A stretch of DNA of 64,000 nucleotides from Capitella teleta (Eukaryota; Annelida; Polychaeta; Capitellidae), in assembly GCA_000328365.1 (NCBI GenBank), contig KB312450.1:29158-93157 (forward strand), read 5' to 3'. The position numbers and the translations under genes are program-made. The notes beneath the pieces were generated by a model, which saw only the letters and a list, made by a program, of their open reading frames with translations, was not told where the DNA came from and did not search any database. Shown here piece by piece: positions 62,004 through 64,000 of the stretch. Each line of letters begins with the position of its first letter. Position 1 is the stretch's first letter.

Positions 62004-63540
62004 ACATGCATTTTAATCCTGAACATTATAAACTGTGGCCAAGTGCAAAATATTGAAATTAAGGACATCACGAGAAACAACATAAGGGAATAATGTGAGA
62101 TCCTTATAGTTCGAATAAAAACAACAACAAAAGCATTGAAATTGTTCGACGGAATTTTGACCGCACATCACCCCAGACACTTCGTAAAGCAATGTGGAGA
62201 TATGGTGCAAACCGTAAGTATCATTCCAATATTAAATGACCCTTACTTTATCTCTATTGAGCAGCAACAGTAATCCAAGATAAGAACCCTGCATGGCTCG
62301 GTCCAAAGCGAGGGACAATCTGTCCTATGAGAAATGCAGCCAGACAACAGAACATTATATTGCTTTCAGAAGAGTCAAATCGAAGAATAATTCCAGGAAA
62401 GAAGAAGAGAGAAAGATGTTACCGCACCTGCCTCTCTCCTAGCAAACATAAACATTTGCCTTTTGGTATCGAATAATGATATCCATTGTATGCTCATCAT
62501 TGGGTTCAATTATGAATAATATTAGTAAACAGAAAGCCTACGCACACATGGTGTCAGGTGATTGGAGGTCATTTCCTGAAGCTATGTAATATCGTCGTAA
62601 TTATCTTCATTAAATAAACCATCCCTAATTTTATTATATCAAAATATCATATTATCAATAACTCAGAGATAATTAAGTCTCATAATTTAGACAAATTTAT
62701 CAGAACCACCGACTCTGTGATCCAGACGCAACCGTGTTGATATCAGCCCATATCAACACTTCTCATTGTGCTGATACGAGGCTACGTCAGATCCTAAAAT
62801 GGCGTACAAAGCAGAAACTCTCCACAGGAGACGTCAACATCGCATCATTCGTCATATCAGAATTCGATCGATTCAGAAGGGCCACAGTTTGGTTTAATAT
62901 GCCTTTGGTCACCAACATAAATCAGATATGGAATGTTAAAATTAAAGGCCATCCTGAAATTAAAATACACGTACTCCACGCATATATCACATAATTATAC
63001 ACGCACTATCCCATGAACCTTATTGCGTTGATATCAGTGACACATGATTTCGTGTGTCATTCACGTTCACATTCCCGTTATTTCAGTCACGACTTACTTG
63101 GGGAACATGCCCTCGCTGCACACTTCCGTTAGTTGTTACATTTGCATCCCTCAGTGCCCCTCTAAGAGAAGCGATGCAGGGGACCAACAGGTCTAGGCCA
63201 CCATGCGTAACGAGCATGAGGTTTGTCACATGCCGTTTCAGAGACACGGTTGAATTTCATTAAACATTTACAGCACTAGCGATATTTTTAGTATCAAAAT
63301 GATCACAAATACATCAAATGCTTCCACAAACACAAGTAATCAGGGAGCTTATAAATTCCACAATTTCATTTACAGCTCAGCGTTCTTTAGAGTGTTCTTT
63401 TGATGTTAATTTGCAAAGCCGAAAAAAAAAAGCAAGTTGGTGGACTTTGGTCTTCATAAACTCGTTTTGCATTTGAGTTCTATGTTGTTGCTCAATTCTT
63501 GTAAATAATATATGTAGGTCAAAATAGAAGATATATAAAT

Positions 63541-63703
63541 TGAGAATGCTGAGACAAAGAGGTTCTATCCGGAACATTGTCAACCGACGCCAACGCAAGA
63601 CGCCTCCGCCCTGTGCATATAAAACATCGTGCCATTTTAGGCAGTAGCACAACAGAAGCAGACAGAGAGAGAGACGGGGAGGGGTCCGAGGAGCAGAACC
63701 GCC
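63541..63703 (+). promoter_or_regulatory. TATA-type promoter of GPCR copy 2
   Basis: Carries the same GCATATAAAA box (63615-63624), about 80 bp before the ATG, as copy 1. It aligns with the copy 1 upstream block from GAGAATGCTGAGAC onward and has lost or never had the extra ~10 bp next to the GC-rich stretch. Left of 63541 the similarity ends. Confidence 0.65.
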
Positions 63704-64000
63704 ATGGACAACTTCACATTGAGCAATTCTACCGAAGTTTTTGTTGACAAAGATCCATGGGAAAGACAATTCCACGATATTTTGTTCGAATACATTGGTC
63801 CCTTTCTGCTAGCCATCGGAACAGCGGGCAACGTGATTTGTATCTGTGTCCTACGGAGCCAAACATTTAAAGGAAAATCGCACGCTCTCTTGTTAGCGGC
63901 CCTTGCTATCGCAGACATTGGAGTTCTATACACAGGATTGTTGCGTCACTTGATCAAGGTGCACGCTGGTGTTGACATTCGGGTGTACTCGAGAGGTTCA
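63704..64000 (+). CDS. Class A GPCR, copy 2, cut by window edge
   Basis: The first 99 codons of a receptor that differs from the copy at 22546-23706 by only two residues over this span (N15D, V26I). The ORF runs from the ATG through the N-terminal sequons, TM1, TM2 and the first extracellular loop and leaves the window in frame. Orientation is opposite to copy 1, so the two promoters face inward and the genes diverge across 40 kb. The ligand is unknown; it should function as copy 1 does. Confidence 0.93.
   Translation, partial: MDNFTLSNSTEVFVDKDPWERQFHDILFEYIGPFLLAIGTAGNVICICVLRSQTFKGKSHALLLAALAIADIGVLYTGLLRHLIKVHAGVDIRVYSRGS

Larger units (their letters stand above)
46644..63540. other. Long gene-free stretch right of the giant gene
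   Basis: AT-rich DNA in which I find no supportable gene. It holds the right members of the inverted homology blocks (51430-51640, 55165-55330), one LINE scrap (55435), one dispersed repeat (58908), an N gap (48976-49025), and homopolymer or simple runs at 51297-51315 (T), 56892-56920 (A), 60811-60832 (T) and 61941-62003 (AAAAAC-type). The promoter of the giant gene should lie just right of 46643 but shows no clear core motif. Confidence 0.5.

Noticed and set aside
61645-62083. Overlapping F/C-rich and K/Q-rich frames
   Set aside because: They are produced by the AAAAAC-type microsatellite at 61941-62003.

Overview
The window is nuclear DNA from an animal, most likely a bilaterian marine invertebrate. 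GT-AG introns, a G-protein beta-5 gene, a TTC24-like gene, class A neuropeptide-type receptors, and hAT, LINE and SINE debris all point that way. Species and phylum cannot be told from the sequence. Many introns are very short (48-65 bp); the longer ones are mostly enlarged by inserted elements. Two runs of exactly 50 N (18375-18424, 48976-49025) mark assembly gaps.

Layout. 1-2330 is the edge of a Ty3/gypsy fossil, followed by two LINE scraps. 3488-8647 (+) is a complete nine-exon GNB5 gene; over 80% of its first intron is three non-autonomous DNA transposons with clean target-site duplications. 9705-14752 (-) is a complete fifteen-exon TPR gene (TTC24-like) convergent with GNB5, with a third hAT element in one intron and a possible C-terminal CaaX box. 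15-22.5 kb is gene-free repeat-rich DNA. 22546-23706 (-) is a single-exon class A GPCR with a TATA box. 24-32.9 kb holds SINE and LINE pieces, hairpins and blocks that recur inverted at 51-55 kb. 32987-46643 (-) is one very large transcription unit. 46.7-63.5 kb has no gene I can support. At 63704 (+) begins a near-identical, oppositely oriented copy of the GPCR, cut by the window edge.

The most unusual object is the 33-46.6 kb unit. About 2,650 residues of disordered, lysine-rich, internally repeated scaffold (basic blocks with S-K-S-M motifs, seven SAKSEP-like units, four PDKHSTPK units, five D-L-D-x-x-I-P units, phosphotyrosine-like sites and a gravin-like PKA-anchoring helix) splice through duplicated mini-exons into a Roc-COR GTPase module. 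A further 1,006-residue exon downstream has the same acceptor phase and carries about 25 Q-T/Q-V motifs like LC8 dynein-light-chain anchors; it may be an alternative last exon. If transcripts confirm this, the locus encodes a ROCO protein whose usual leucine-rich repeats are replaced by a multivalent scaffold. Joint action of the genes is inferred only: Gbeta5, the GPCRs and a possible PKA/ROCO scaffold are all signalling proteins, but nothing here shows that they interact.
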